64,000 nt of DNA, taken from Shinella sp032095155. GTDB taxonomy: Bacteria; Pseudomonadota; Alphaproteobacteria; Rhizobiales; Rhizobiaceae. Positions 28,033-36,428 of this stretch are shown in pieces (position 1 is the first letter of the stretch; each line of letters starts with the position of its first letter). The notes beneath the pieces are model-generated. The model saw nothing but the letters and a program-made list of their open reading frames with translations. It made no database searches and had not been told where the DNA came from. The translations under genes and the position numbers were made by a program. The DNA is taken from positions 1-64,000 of the forward strand of contig NZ_JBLZPK010000008.1 of assembly GCF_049199905.1 (NCBI RefSeq), read 5' to 3'.

Positions 28033-28120
28033 GCAGCATTCCCCTTTGGCACTCCGCATCGGCGGAGCCTCAGTTCGGCTGCAACCTACAAAACATGAGT
28101 TTCAGAGTAAAGTATAAACA

Positions 28121-28135
28121 TGACCATAAAAGTCA
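28121..28135. promoter_or_regulatory. Candidate iron (IRO/RirA) box upstream of the DUF2325 unit
   Basis: TGA-CCATAAAAG-TCA fits the rhizobial iron-responsive motif TGA-N9-TCA recognised by RirA. It sits in AT-rich DNA between the tonB stop and the DUF2325 start. Six fixed bases alone are weak; position in a heme locus adds support. Confidence 0.55.
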
Positions 28136-28187
28136 TATTTTAGCGCAAAAAATTCCCGCCGCTGCGCACCCGACGGGAATTGACGCC

Positions 28188-29084
28188 TCAGTTGAAGACG
28201 ATCGGCACGTTGAAGGCCCAGGACGAGCGCCCGGCGGCCTCCGGGATCTTCGCAAAAGGAGCTGCACGCTGCACCGAATCGAGCGCCGCCTTGTCCAGCG
28301 CAGCACTGCCGGAGCTGCGCGCGACGCGAATGCCGCTCGCTTGCCCGCCGGAGCTGACGGTGAAGCTCACCACCACGCTGCCGCGCTCGCCGCCCGAAAC
28401 ACGCTTCTTGGCGCGATTGATCTTGTTGCGCACCTTGCCCGGATAGTTGCTGACAGCAGCATTGCCGGCTGATGAGGAATTGCCCTTCTTCTGGCCGCCG
28501 ACGGCCGCGCTCTTTACATCCGCCGAGCCATCCACCTCGCCGCGCGTGGCGTTCTGCTTGGCCTTGCCCTTTTCGCCGGCCTTCTTGACCGGCTTTTCCT
28601 TCGGCTTCTTGCGCTCGACCTTTTTGACCGGCTCTTCCTTCTTCACCTCGGGAACCGGCTTGATCTCCTCTTCAGGCTCGATCTCAGGCTTGATCTCGGG
28701 AACCGGAACAGCGGCGATCTCCACCTCGGCGGAGGGGACGATCAGTTCCTGCACCGGCTCGGATACGACGGGATCGATCGGCGAAACGATCTCAGTCGTC
28801 TCGGACTGGATCTCGGTCGGCTGGATTTCCGCGACTTCCTGCGGCTCTGGCTCGGTGACGTCAGGCTCGATCGTCTCGGGCTTGATGACATCCTCGGGAT
28901 TGCCGGATTCCACGGCCTCGAAGGCGCCATTGCCCAGCATCGCCACTTCCGCGACGACGCCACCGGCAATCAGAGCCTGCTCCTCGTCAGGCACCGGCGC
29001 CATGGTCAGGATGGCTGCCGCCGTTGCGTGGGCCACTAGGGAAAGCACACCGCCGCCGACCCAAAGCCACTTGCTACCAGACAT
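28188..29084 (-). CDS. tonB: TonB energy-transducing protein
   Basis: Couples the proton motive force to outer-membrane heme/siderophore receptors. About 298 residues: N-terminal anchor (WLWVGGGVLSLVAHATAAAI), a long Glu/Pro/Lys-rich periplasmic spacer (about 45-180) and a C-terminal TonB domain with GSVVVSFTVSSGGQASGIRV. The ATG at 29084 and a GTG at 29093 are both possible. It follows a small secreted-protein gene and is divergent from hmuS, an arrangement known from rhizobial heme loci. No exbB/exbD in the window. Confidence 0.88.
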   Translation of the reverse strand: MSGSKWLWVGGGVLSLVAHATAAAILTMAPVPDEEQALIAGGVVAEVAMLGNGAFEAVESGNPEDVIKPETIEPDVTEPEPQEVAEIQPTEIQSETTEIVSPIDPVVSEPVQELIVPSAEVEIAAVPVPEIKPEIEPEEEIKPVPEVKKEEPVKKVERKKPKEKPVKKAGEKGKAKQNATRGEVDGSADVKSAAVGGQKKGNSSSAGNAAVSNYPGKVRNKINRAKKRVSGGERGSVVVSFTVSSGGQASGIRVARSSGSAALDKAALDSVQRAAPFAKIPEAAGRSSWAFNVPIVFN

Positions 29085-29138
29085 CGTACTCACCCGTCAT
29101 TCCGTTTACGCATTCGGCGCGTCCTGCGCCCGAGAGTG

Positions 29139-29570
29139 TCAGCCTTCCAGGCCGGCCGCCGCCTTGCTGCCCGTGACGATACCATCCATGCAGCGGCCCT
29201 TCTCCACGCCCGCGCCCTCGCAGACCGGGGCATCGTTGATCAGCAGGTTCTTCACGCCCTCGCACTTGATGCCCGGCACGTCGAACTGGCGCACCTTGGA
29301 CTTGCCGGCCGGCAGGTCGCGGAAGTCGAGCAGCGCCAGGCGCTCGACGGTGCCCTTGTCGTTGAAGATCACGAATTCGAAGGAGACCTTGGACAGATCC
29401 TGCGCCAGCCCGTTGCCGGCGACGAAGGTGAAGAGGCAACCCTTCTGCGAGCTCGCCAGCGCATTCAGCTCCACATCCAGCCCCTTGGGGGCCGAAGCCT
29501 CCTGGGCACCAGCGCCGGAAACGGCGGCAACGGACAGGAGGGCGGAAAGCAGAAGCGTGCGTACGGTCAT
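29139..29570 (-). CDS. Hypothetical secreted protein upstream of tonB
   Basis: 143 residues with a clear signal peptide (MTVRTLLLSALLSVAAVSGA, cleavage near AQE) and a small mature domain with four cysteines (45, 103, 117, 127), probably two disulfides. FEFVIFNDKGTVERLALLDF and GKSKVRQFDVPG look like a beta-sandwich. It is first in the unit with tonB and shares the divergent promoter region, with an iron box, with hmuS. A periplasmic role in heme or metal uptake is inferred only from location. Confidence 0.75.
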   Translation of the reverse strand: MTVRTLLLSALLSVAAVSGAGAQEASAPKGLDVELNALASSQKGCLFTFVAGNGLAQDLSKVSFEFVIFNDKGTVERLALLDFRDLPAGKSKVRQFDVPGIKCEGVKNLLINDAPVCEGAGVEKGRCMDGIVTGSKAAAGLEG

Positions 29571-29691
29571 GGGGGTCGCCTGTTCGAATACGGTTCGGGT
29601 GCCGGCCGACGGTCACGGCCACGATCATCACCGGCGCGTCGGAAGAATTAACATGAGTTTTACGCACCGGTATTGCGTGCATAGATAAATA

Positions 29692-29706
29692 TGAGTAATG
29701 AAGTCA
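29692..29706. promoter_or_regulatory. Candidate iron (IRO/RirA) box between tonB unit and hmuS
   Basis: TGA-GTAATGAAG-TCA, a second match to TGA-N9-TCA, in the divergent region between the secreted-protein/tonB unit and hmuSTUV. A regulator bound here could control both directions. Confidence 0.6.
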
Positions 29707-29815
29707 AGATAGTAATCGCCAATTTCCCGGCAAACCACTGTTCCGCCTCGATAATTTTCCAGCGGAAAAGATTGGATATGGGAAGGCACCCTGTATTGCG
29801 ACGAAGGCCGAGCCC

Positions 29816-30862
29816 ATGACCGAAACGACACGACCGACCCCCGCCGAAATCCGCGCCTTCCGCGCCGAGAACCCCAAGATGCGCGAGCGCGATATCGCCG
29901 CCCAGCTCAACATCTCGGAAGCCGCCCTCGTCGCGGCCGAAGTCGGCCTGACCGCGATCCGCATCGATGCCGATGCCAACCGCTTTCTGGAACGCGCCGA
30001 GGCGCTCGGCGAGATCATGGCGCTGACCCGCAACGAGAGCGTCGTGCACGAGAAGATCGGCGTCTTCGAGAAGATCACCACCGGCAAGCACGCCTCGATC
30101 GTGCTCGGCGAGAACATCGACCTGCGCATTTTCCCCGGCACCTGGGCGCACGGCTTTGCCGTCACCAAGACGGATGGCGATCAGGTCCGCCGCAGCCTGC
30201 AGTTCTTCGACAAGGCCGGCATGGCCGTGCACAAGGTACACCTGCGCCCCGCCTCCAATCTCGAAGCCTATGAGGCGATCGTCGCCGACTTCCGCCTGGA
30301 GGACCAGTCGCAGGATTTCGTCGAAATCGTCTCCAACAAGGTCGAGGAGACCGGCCCGGTCGACGTCGCGGCGCTGCGCGAAAACTGGGCGGCGATGACC
30401 GATACGCACCAGTTCTTCGGCCTGCTGCGCAAGCTGAAGATCGCCCGCCAGGATGCCGTGCGCAGCGTCGGCGAGGACTTTGCCAATGAAGTGCGCGCGG
30501 ATGCCGTCGGCGACCTGCTGCGTGGTGCCGCCGAGCGCGATGCCGAAATCATGTGCTTCGTCGGCAATCACGGCACGATCCAAATCCATACCGGCACCGT
30601 GAAGACCGTCCAGCCGATGGGCCCGTGGCTCAACGTGATGGACCCGACCTTCCACATGCACCTGCGCATGGACCACATCGCCGAGTGCTGGGTGGTGCGC
30701 AAGCCGACCGTCGACGGTTTCGTCACCTCGCTGGAAGCCTATGACGCCAGCGGTGAGATGATCATCCAGTTCTTCGGCAAGCGGAAGGAAGGCATGACGG
30801 AGCGCGCCGACTGGCGCGAAATCCTCGACAGCCTGCCGCGCCCCGATAGCGTCGCCGCATAA
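29816..30862 (+). CDS. hmuS: Hemin transport/degradation protein HmuS (HemS/ChuX type)
   Basis: Cytoplasmic heme-handling protein that accepts heme from HmuTUV and helps release iron. It has 348 residues, made of two tandem HemS/ChuX-like halves (about 20-165 and 195-340), each with a FFDKAG or FFGKRKEG-type strand and a TW-x-HGFAVTK or EC-W-VVRKP segment. Divergent from tonB behind an iron box; first of hmuSTUV. The hmuP regulator often found ahead of hmuS is not present here. Confidence 0.9.
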   Translation: MTETTRPTPAEIRAFRAENPKMRERDIAAQLNISEAALVAAEVGLTAIRIDADANRFLERAEALGEIMALTRNESVVHEKIGVFEKITTGKHASIVLGENIDLRIFPGTWAHGFAVTKTDGDQVRRSLQFFDKAGMAVHKVHLRPASNLEAYEAIVADFRLEDQSQDFVEIVSNKVEETGPVDVAALRENWAAMTDTHQFFGLLRKLKIARQDAVRSVGEDFANEVRADAVGDLLRGAAERDAEIMCFVGNHGTIQIHTGTVKTVQPMGPWLNVMDPTFHMHLRMDHIAECWVVRKPTVDGFVTSLEAYDASGEMIIQFFGKRKEGMTERADWREILDSLPRPDSVAA

Positions 30863-30876
30863 GAAGGAAACGCCCC

Positions 30877-31818
30877 ATGAGCAAGAGCTTCGATTTCCGC
30901 CGCGCCCGCCCGTGGGAACTGGCGCTGACCGTCTTCGCCCTCTCCGCCCCCCTGCTCCTGCCGCTCGCAGCACCTGGTGCGGGCGGCTTCATCCGCAAGG
31001 CCGTGGCCGAGGACATGCAGAAGGTCGACAGCTCGAAGCTCGTGGCGATCGGCGGCGCGGTGACGGAAATCGTCTATGCGCTTGGCGAAGGCAGCCGGCT
31101 GGTCGCCCGCGACAGCACCAGTACCTTCCCCGAGGAGGCAACCAAGCTGCCCGACGTCGGCTATATGCGCCAGCTCTCGCCGGAGGGCGTCATCGCCGTC
31201 AACCCGACCGCGATTCTCGCCGTCGAAGGCAGTGGCCCGCCGGATGCGCTGGCCGTGCTGAAGAGCGCCGGCATTCCCTTCGAGACCGTTCCGGAAGGGT
31301 ATGATCGCGCGGCGATCCTGAAGAAGATCGACGTCGTCGGAAAATTCCTCGGCGTGGAAGACAAGGCTAGAGAATTGGAAGCGCAGGTCGGCGCCGATCT
31401 GGATGCGGCCATTGCCGATGCCGCCAAGCGGCCGGAAAGCGACCGCAAGCGCGTGCTGTTCATCCTCTCCTTCCAGAACGGCCGGGTGATGGCGGCCGGC
31501 GGCCACACGGCGGCCGACGGCATCATCGGGCTTGCCGGCGCGATCAATGCGACGGAAGGCGCTTTCGACGGCTACAAGCCGCTGACCGACGAGGCGATCA
31601 TCAAGGCCAAGCCCGATGTCGTGATGGTCATGACCCGTCCCGGTGCCGGCAGCAGTGATGCGGAAATCCTGGCGCACCCCGCCATCTCCGTCACGCCGGC
31701 CGCCGCCAACAAGGCGATCCTGCGCATGAACAGCCTGCATCTGCTCGGCTTCGGCCCCCGCACGGCCTCCGCCATTCGCGATCTCAACAAAGAACTCTAC
31801 GGCAATGTCTCTCAATGA
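30877..31818 (+). CDS. hmuT: Heme ABC transporter periplasmic binding protein
   Basis: 313 residues, class III binding protein (Peripla_BP_2/TroA-like). An unusually long N-terminal signal region (about 1-45) precedes SKLVAIGGAVTEIVYALGEG. The likely heme-ligand Tyr is in VGYMRQLSPEG. AAGAAGGAAA precedes the ATG. It overlaps hmuU by 14 bases. Confidence 0.9.
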   Translation: MSKSFDFRRARPWELALTVFALSAPLLLPLAAPGAGGFIRKAVAEDMQKVDSSKLVAIGGAVTEIVYALGEGSRLVARDSTSTFPEEATKLPDVGYMRQLSPEGVIAVNPTAILAVEGSGPPDALAVLKSAGIPFETVPEGYDRAAILKKIDVVGKFLGVEDKARELEAQVGADLDAAIADAAKRPESDRKRVLFILSFQNGRVMAAGGHTAADGIIGLAGAINATEGAFDGYKPLTDEAIIKAKPDVVMVMTRPGAGSSDAEILAHPAISVTPAAANKAILRMNSLHLLGFGPRTASAIRDLNKELYGNVSQ

Positions 31819-32926
31819 TGCCGTGCGCGGCGATAGCGCGCGCGGTCTTTCCCTGATGCGCCCCGTCCAGTCATCGGCTGCCGGCGACCGGACGGCGATC
31901 GCCCGCCTGACGCTCGCCGTCCTGGTGCTCGCCTCGATCCTGTCGCTGGCGATGTCCATTGCGACCGGCGCCTCCGATGCTTCAGCGATCAACGTGATCG
32001 GCGCGCTGTTCAGCGGCGCGGAAGAGACGGCGCTCAGCCTGCGCGACCGCATCATCGTCGTCGATATCCGTATGCCCCGCGCGCTGCTCGGTTTCCTGAT
32101 CGGCGCGGCGCTCGCCATGTCCGGTGCCGTCATGCAGGGCCTGTTCCGCAATCCGCTCGCCGATCCCGGTCTCGTTGGCATTTCCTCCGGCTCGGCGCTC
32201 GGCGCGGTGCTGATGATCGTGCTCGGTGCAAGCCTGCCAGCCGGCCTGATGCTGACGCTCGGCGCCTTCGCCCTGCCGCTCGCCGCCTTCATCGGCGGCC
32301 TCCTGACGACGCTGCTGCTCTACCGCATCGCCACGCGCAGCGGGCAGACCTCCGTCGCGACCATGCTGCTTGCCGGTATCGCGATCGCCGCCCTTGCCGG
32401 CGCCGTCACCGGCATCCTCATCTACATGGCCGATGACAAGCAACTGCGCGACATCACCTTCTGGAGCCTCGGCTCGCTCTCGGGCATGACCTGGGCAAAG
32501 CTGTTTGCCGCCGGCCCGATCATTCTGCTGGCCCTCCTCGTCGTGCCCTTCCTGTCGCGCGGGCTGAACGCCATCACGCTCGGCGAGGCGGCAGCCTTCC
32601 ATATGGGCGTGAAAGTGCAGCGGCTGAAATATATCGCCGTCGTCGTGGTTGCCGGTGCGGTCGGCGCCTCGGTCGCCGTCAGTGGCGGCATCGGCTTCGT
32701 CGGCATCGTCGTGCCGCATCTCCTGCGCATCGTCATCGGCCCTGATCATCGCTATCTACTGCCCGCCTCCGCCCTGTTCGGCGGCGTGCTGATGCTGGGT
32801 GCGGACATGCTGGCGCGCACCATCGTCGCACCCGCCGAACTGCCGATCGGCATCATCACCGCGCTCGCCGGTGCGCCCTTCTTCCTCTGGGTTCTCCTGC
32901 GCGACCGCACGCGCAACGGCTGGTAG
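31805..32926 (+). CDS. hmuU: Heme ABC transporter permease
   Basis: 373 residues, FecCD/BtuC-type permease with about ten membrane helices. Landmarks are IRMPRALLGFLIGAALAMSG, GNPLADP-type FRNPLADPGLVGISSGSALG, and GFVGIVVPHLLR near the ATPase-contact loop. The N-terminal 30 residues are polar, and a later start is possible. It overlaps the end of hmuT and is followed by hmuV after 6 bases. Confidence 0.9.
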   Translation: MSLNDAVRGDSARGLSLMRPVQSSAAGDRTAIARLTLAVLVLASILSLAMSIATGASDASAINVIGALFSGAEETALSLRDRIIVVDIRMPRALLGFLIGAALAMSGAVMQGLFRNPLADPGLVGISSGSALGAVLMIVLGASLPAGLMLTLGAFALPLAAFIGGLLTTLLLYRIATRSGQTSVATMLLAGIAIAALAGAVTGILIYMADDKQLRDITFWSLGSLSGMTWAKLFAAGPIILLALLVVPFLSRGLNAITLGEAAAFHMGVKVQRLKYIAVVVVAGAVGASVAVSGGIGFVGIVVPHLLRIVIGPDHRYLLPASALFGGVLMLGADMLARTIVAPAELPIGIITALAGAPFFLWVLLRDRTRNGW

Positions 32927-32932
32927 GCTTTA

Positions 32933-33721
32933 ATGATCACCGCAAAGAACCTCACGGTCGCCCTCTCCAGCAAAACCATCGTGCATGGCGTGTCGCTCAC
33001 CGCCAAGGCCGGCGAACTCACCGCCATCGTCGGCCCGAACGGCTCCGGCAAGACGACGACGATGAAGGCGCTGGCCGGCGAACTGCCGAGCAAGGGCGAT
33101 ATCACCATCAACGGCCATGCGCTCGGCGCGCTCGAACCCTGGCAGCTCGCCGTCAAGCGCGCCGTGCTGCCGCAGGCGGCAACCATCGCCTTTCCCTTCA
33201 CGGTGCGCGAGATCGTGCGCATGGGCCTCACCGTCGGCCCGAACCGCCATGCCGAACGTATCGAGGCGATCACCGCCGAGGCACTGGCCGCCGTGGATCT
33301 TTCGGGTTTCGCCGGCCGGTTCTACCAGGAACTTTCCGGCGGCGAGCAGCAGCGCGTGCAGCTTGCCCGCGTGCTCTCGCAGATCTGGGAGCCCGTGCTC
33401 GACGGTGAGCCCTGCTTCCTGATGCTCGACGAGCCGGTTTCCGCCCTCGACATCCGCCACCAGCTCACCATCATGACGCTCGCCCGGCGCTATTGCGAAG
33501 GCGGCGGCGGAGTGATCGCGGTCATGCACGATCTCAACCTCACCGCCATGTTCGCCGACCATATGGTGATGATGAAGGGCGGCCGGATCGAACGGTCCGG
33601 CGCACCGGGAGACGTCATGACCGACGACGCCATGGAGGCCGTCTTCGGCTGCCGGATGCGCATCAACGGCGTGCCGGCTTCCGGTGTGCCCTTCGTGCTG
33701 CCCCACACCGCATCGGCCTGA
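32933..33721 (+). CDS. hmuV: Heme ABC transporter ATPase
   Basis: 262 residues: Walker A GPNGSGKT at 34-41, signature LSGGEQQ at 134-140, Walker B FLMLDEP at 162-168, and H-loop in VIAVMHDLN. It energises heme import by HmuTU. Last gene of hmuSTUV; a 126-base gap with a stress promoter follows. Confidence 0.92.
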   Translation: MITAKNLTVALSSKTIVHGVSLTAKAGELTAIVGPNGSGKTTTMKALAGELPSKGDITINGHALGALEPWQLAVKRAVLPQAATIAFPFTVREIVRMGLTVGPNRHAERIEAITAEALAAVDLSGFAGRFYQELSGGEQQRVQLARVLSQIWEPVLDGEPCFLMLDEPVSALDIRHQLTIMTLARRYCEGGGGVIAVMHDLNLTAMFADHMVMMKGGRIERSGAPGDVMTDDAMEAVFGCRMRINGVPASGVPFVLPHTASA

Positions 33722-33735
33722 CTTTCCGGCGTTAC

Positions 33736-33760
33736 GGAACCTTTTGCACCGCACCGCGTT
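33736..33760 (+). promoter_or_regulatory. EcfG-type stress promoter upstream of the DUF883 gene
   Basis: GGAAC-N16-CGTT, an exact match to the alphaproteobacterial general-stress sigma consensus, 87 bases before the ATG of the DUF883 gene. The neighbouring locus encodes EcfG itself. Confidence 0.82.
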
Positions 33761-33847
33761 TATTGTCCGGAAAACCGTTCCGCCAAGGGGGTGGAGCGAC
33801 GTTCGATCCGCGCGATGGCGCGGCCGACACGCAAAAGGAGAAACGGC

Positions 33848-34249
33848 ATGGCCAACGGATTGTTTTCGACCCGCAACAAGAAGAGCCTCCGCGACGGACT
33901 GCAAGACAATGCACAGGCCGTCGAGGACCAGATTGCCGATCTGCGCGACGAGATCGCAGCCCTGGCGCGCGTGCTCGCCAATGATGCCACAAGCGGCGCC
34001 AGCGGCATCCGCAAGAAGGCCCGCGCCGTGAAGGCGGATGTCAGCGACGCCGCCCATGACCTCAAGGGCCGGGCCGAAACCGATATCCGCGACATGATCG
34101 CGGCCGGTGAAGACCTGCTTGCCGATTTCCAGGACCGCTATCGCGACAGCGGCCGCAAGGCGCGCAAGGCCGTTCAGGACAACCCGCTGGCGACGCTCGG
34201 CATCGCCGCTGCCGCCGGCTTCGTGCTCGCCGCCCTGCTTCGGCGCTGA
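33848..34249 (+). CDS. DUF883/ElaB-YqjD-like membrane-anchored protein
   Basis: 133 residues: an amphipathic helical N-terminus (DNAQAVEDQIADLRDEIAAL), Lys/Ala/Asp-rich helices, and a C-terminal membrane anchor ending GFVLAALLRR. This is the layout of ElaB/YqjD proteins, which tether to the inner membrane in stationary phase. AAGGAG lies 8 bases before the ATG. A perfect EcfG promoter upstream makes it a likely general-stress gene. Confidence 0.85.
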   Translation: MANGLFSTRNKKSLRDGLQDNAQAVEDQIADLRDEIAALARVLANDATSGASGIRKKARAVKADVSDAAHDLKGRAETDIRDMIAAGEDLLADFQDRYRDSGRKARKAVQDNPLATLGIAAAAGFVLAALLRR

Positions 34250-34307
34250 TCGATCCCTCGATAGGAATTGATCTCTCGATAGAATGGGGCGCCATGGAGC
34301 GCCCCTC

Positions 34308-34760
34308 ATGCGGAGCACGAACGGCATGCTTTCACTGGGAGCCATCCTCCTGCAAAACCTCGTCACCCGTGTCACCGACCGGGTGGACGAGACCGTCGAC
34401 GCCGCCAAGCGCAGCGCCATAGCCGGCCTGATCATCGGCGTCCTTGTCGCGACCGCCTACGGGCTTGCGATCGTCGCGACGGCCCTGTGGCTTGCCGAGC
34501 GTTACGGCACCATCCCGGCGCTCTTCGGCCTCGCCGGCGGTTTCCTGCTGCTCGCATTGATCGTGTTTGCCGTCGTTGCCATGCGCAACAAGCGGGAACG
34601 GGAACTGCGCCGCATCCGCCGCGACCAGCTTACCGCCCGGCGCGACATGATGGCGGCGGCTGCCGCAGTCGCCACGAAACGGCCGTTTGCCGCCACAGGC
34701 GTAGCACTCGCGCTGGGCTTCCTGCTCGCGCCGAAAAGATCCCGCCGCGACGATGACTGA
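34308..34760 (+). CDS. Phage-holin-3_6-like (holin superfamily III) membrane protein
   Basis: 150 residues. Two central membrane segments (AIAGLIIGVLVATAYGLAIV and LFGLAGGFLLLALIVFAVVA) and a basic C-terminal helix with KRERELRRIRRDQL. The Pfam name holin is historical; such proteins sit in bacterial stress loci, often beside DUF883 genes, with no phage context. Start at 34308, with ATG 34326 as an alternative. Probably co-expressed with the DUF883 gene 58 bases upstream. Confidence 0.75.
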   Translation: MRSTNGMLSLGAILLQNLVTRVTDRVDETVDAAKRSAIAGLIIGVLVATAYGLAIVATALWLAERYGTIPALFGLAGGFLLLALIVFAVVAMRNKRERELRRIRRDQLTARRDMMAAAAAVATKRPFAATGVALALGFLLAPKRSRRDDD

Positions 34761-34796
34761 TCCAATCCTTCTTATGAAATGAACAGCGGTGTCGCT

Positions 34797-36302
34797 TTAC
34801 AGCGGCATCCGTATAACGGCGGTCACGCCCTTCGGCAGATATTCGACATGCACGCTGCTGCCGAGGATTTTGTCGAGGCTGCGCTCGATTAGCACCGAAC
34901 CGAAACCGCGACGTCCGCTCCGCTCGACCGGCGGTCCGCCGACCTCATGCCAGGTCATGTTGAGCACGCGTTGACCGTCTTCGTTCATCACCCGCGCCGT
35001 GATGACCACCTTACCGCTGCGCACCGAAAGCGCGCCGTATTTGCGGGCATTGGTGGCCAGTTCATGCAGCACGAGGCCGAGGCCGACGGCCTGGTCTGGC
35101 CCAAGCTCCACCTCGTCCTTGTGGATTTCGATCTGCCCCTCGTAATCCATCGCATAGGGCATGATCTGCTTTTGCAGCAGCATCTTCAGATGGATGACGC
35201 CCCATTCGTGATCGGACAGCAGGCCATGCGCCTCGGAAAGCGATTGCAGCCGGCCGGCGAAGGCATCCATGAATTCGACGGGATCGCTCGTCTGGCGCAG
35301 CGTCTGGCGCGCCAGCGATTGCAGCATGGCGAGCGTGTTCTTGACCCGGTGGTTCAATTCGCGCAGCAAAAGGCGCGTGCGCTCGGAGGCAAGCTGCCCG
35401 TCGGTCACGTCGACATTGATGCCGAGAAACACCGTCGGACGCCCTTCGGCATCCCATTCATGCACACGTCCGCGCCCGAGCAGCCAGCGGCCGGAATTGG
35501 CAGCACGGAACAGGCCATCATATTCCTTGCCGCTGGAAAGCGCATTGCGCAGGCGATCGATGGTGGCCTTGCGGTCGGCCGTGTGAACCGCGGCGAAGAA
35601 TTTTCGCGCGCTCATCGGCATTGCCGGCTTGATGCTAAGCATGCGGTAGAAGGTCTCGTTGCCGGACACGACACCTGCCGAGATATCCCAGAGCCAGCTC
35701 GCGACATTGGCGGCATCGAGCGCCAGCGCATGGCGCTTTTCGTCGCGCGACAGCATCTCGGCCGCCAGCGTGCGCCGTCGGGCCTCTTCCTTGAGCTTGA
35801 GCAGTGAGGCGGCAAGCGAGGCAAGCCGCTTCAGCCGCGGCAGAAGGTCCGGCGCGGTTTTGCCGTGCGGTTTCACGTCGAAGACGCAGACGGTGCCGAT
35901 CGGCTGGCCGTCCACCATGATCGGTGCGCCGGCATAAAAGCGCAGATGCGGCTCGCCGACCACGCTGGGAAGATCGGCAAAACGCGGATCTCCGGTGGCA
36001 TCGCCCACGACCATCGGCTCGAGGTCGCCCTCCGCAATCATGCGCGCGCAAAATGAATCTTCCGAGGGCGCGCGGATTTCCCGCGTGCCCTCGTGTGCGA
36101 GGAACCATTGGTCCGTGCGACCGAGGATGGTGACGAGGGAAATCGGTGCGGCAAAAAGCTGTGCGGCAAGACCGGCGATATCGTCGAAATCGGAATCGGG
36201 GCCGGTAAAAGTCGGCATGGCGGCGTCGAGCGCCGTAAGCCGGTCTGGTGCTCCCAGAACCGCGGCGATATCGGACGGAAGTGGCTGAACATTGTCCTTC
36301 AT
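34797..36302 (-). CDS. HWE-family sensor histidine kinase with GAF and PAS domains
   Basis: 501 residues. A GAF domain (about 35-170), a PAS domain (about 190-300), then an HWE/HisKA_2 dimerisation domain with the phospho-acceptor His318 in LRELNHRVKNTLA, and an ATPase domain with LHELATNARKYGALS. No membrane segment, so it is a cytoplasmic sensor. Kinases of this class phosphorylate PhyR in the general stress response; the gene sits beside ecfG, nepR and phyR. The signal is unknown. The frame extends to 36380, but MKDNVQPLPS is the likelier start. Confidence 0.87.
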   Translation of the reverse strand: MKDNVQPLPSDIAAVLGAPDRLTALDAAMPTFTGPDSDFDDIAGLAAQLFAAPISLVTILGRTDQWFLAHEGTREIRAPSEDSFCARMIAEGDLEPMVVGDATGDPRFADLPSVVGEPHLRFYAGAPIMVDGQPIGTVCVFDVKPHGKTAPDLLPRLKRLASLAASLLKLKEEARRRTLAAEMLSRDEKRHALALDAANVASWLWDISAGVVSGNETFYRMLSIKPAMPMSARKFFAAVHTADRKATIDRLRNALSSGKEYDGLFRAANSGRWLLGRGRVHEWDAEGRPTVFLGINVDVTDGQLASERTRLLLRELNHRVKNTLAMLQSLARQTLRQTSDPVEFMDAFAGRLQSLSEAHGLLSDHEWGVIHLKMLLQKQIMPYAMDYEGQIEIHKDEVELGPDQAVGLGLVLHELATNARKYGALSVRSGKVVITARVMNEDGQRVLNMTWHEVGGPPVERSGRRGFGSVLIERSLDKILGSSVHVEYLPKGVTAVIRMPL

Positions 36303-36390
36303 GCGCTTTCGGCCGGCGATTCCGCGTCCGTTTCGGTCCAGCTCCGCCGGCAGACGCATTCCTCGCCGCAATCCCCTCACCTTATGGCTC

Positions 36391-36425
36391 GCCCGCCATG
36401 ATGGCGGGCGGCTCTTTATTTTATT
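36391..36425. terminator. Hairpin between ecfG and the kinase gene
   Basis: GCCCGCCAT-G-ATGGCGGGC, a perfect 9-bp stem lying just beyond the ecfG stop. The T-rich tract (TCTTTATTTTATT) follows on the plus strand; on the minus strand the same tract precedes it. Probably reduces read-through from ecfG into the kinase gene; direction uncertain. Confidence 0.5.
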
Positions 36426-36428
36426 CCG

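Noticed and set aside
34308..34760. Holin-like gene as a sign of prophage
   Set aside because: No integrase, capsid, lysin or att site nearby; this Pfam family occurs in bacterial stress loci.
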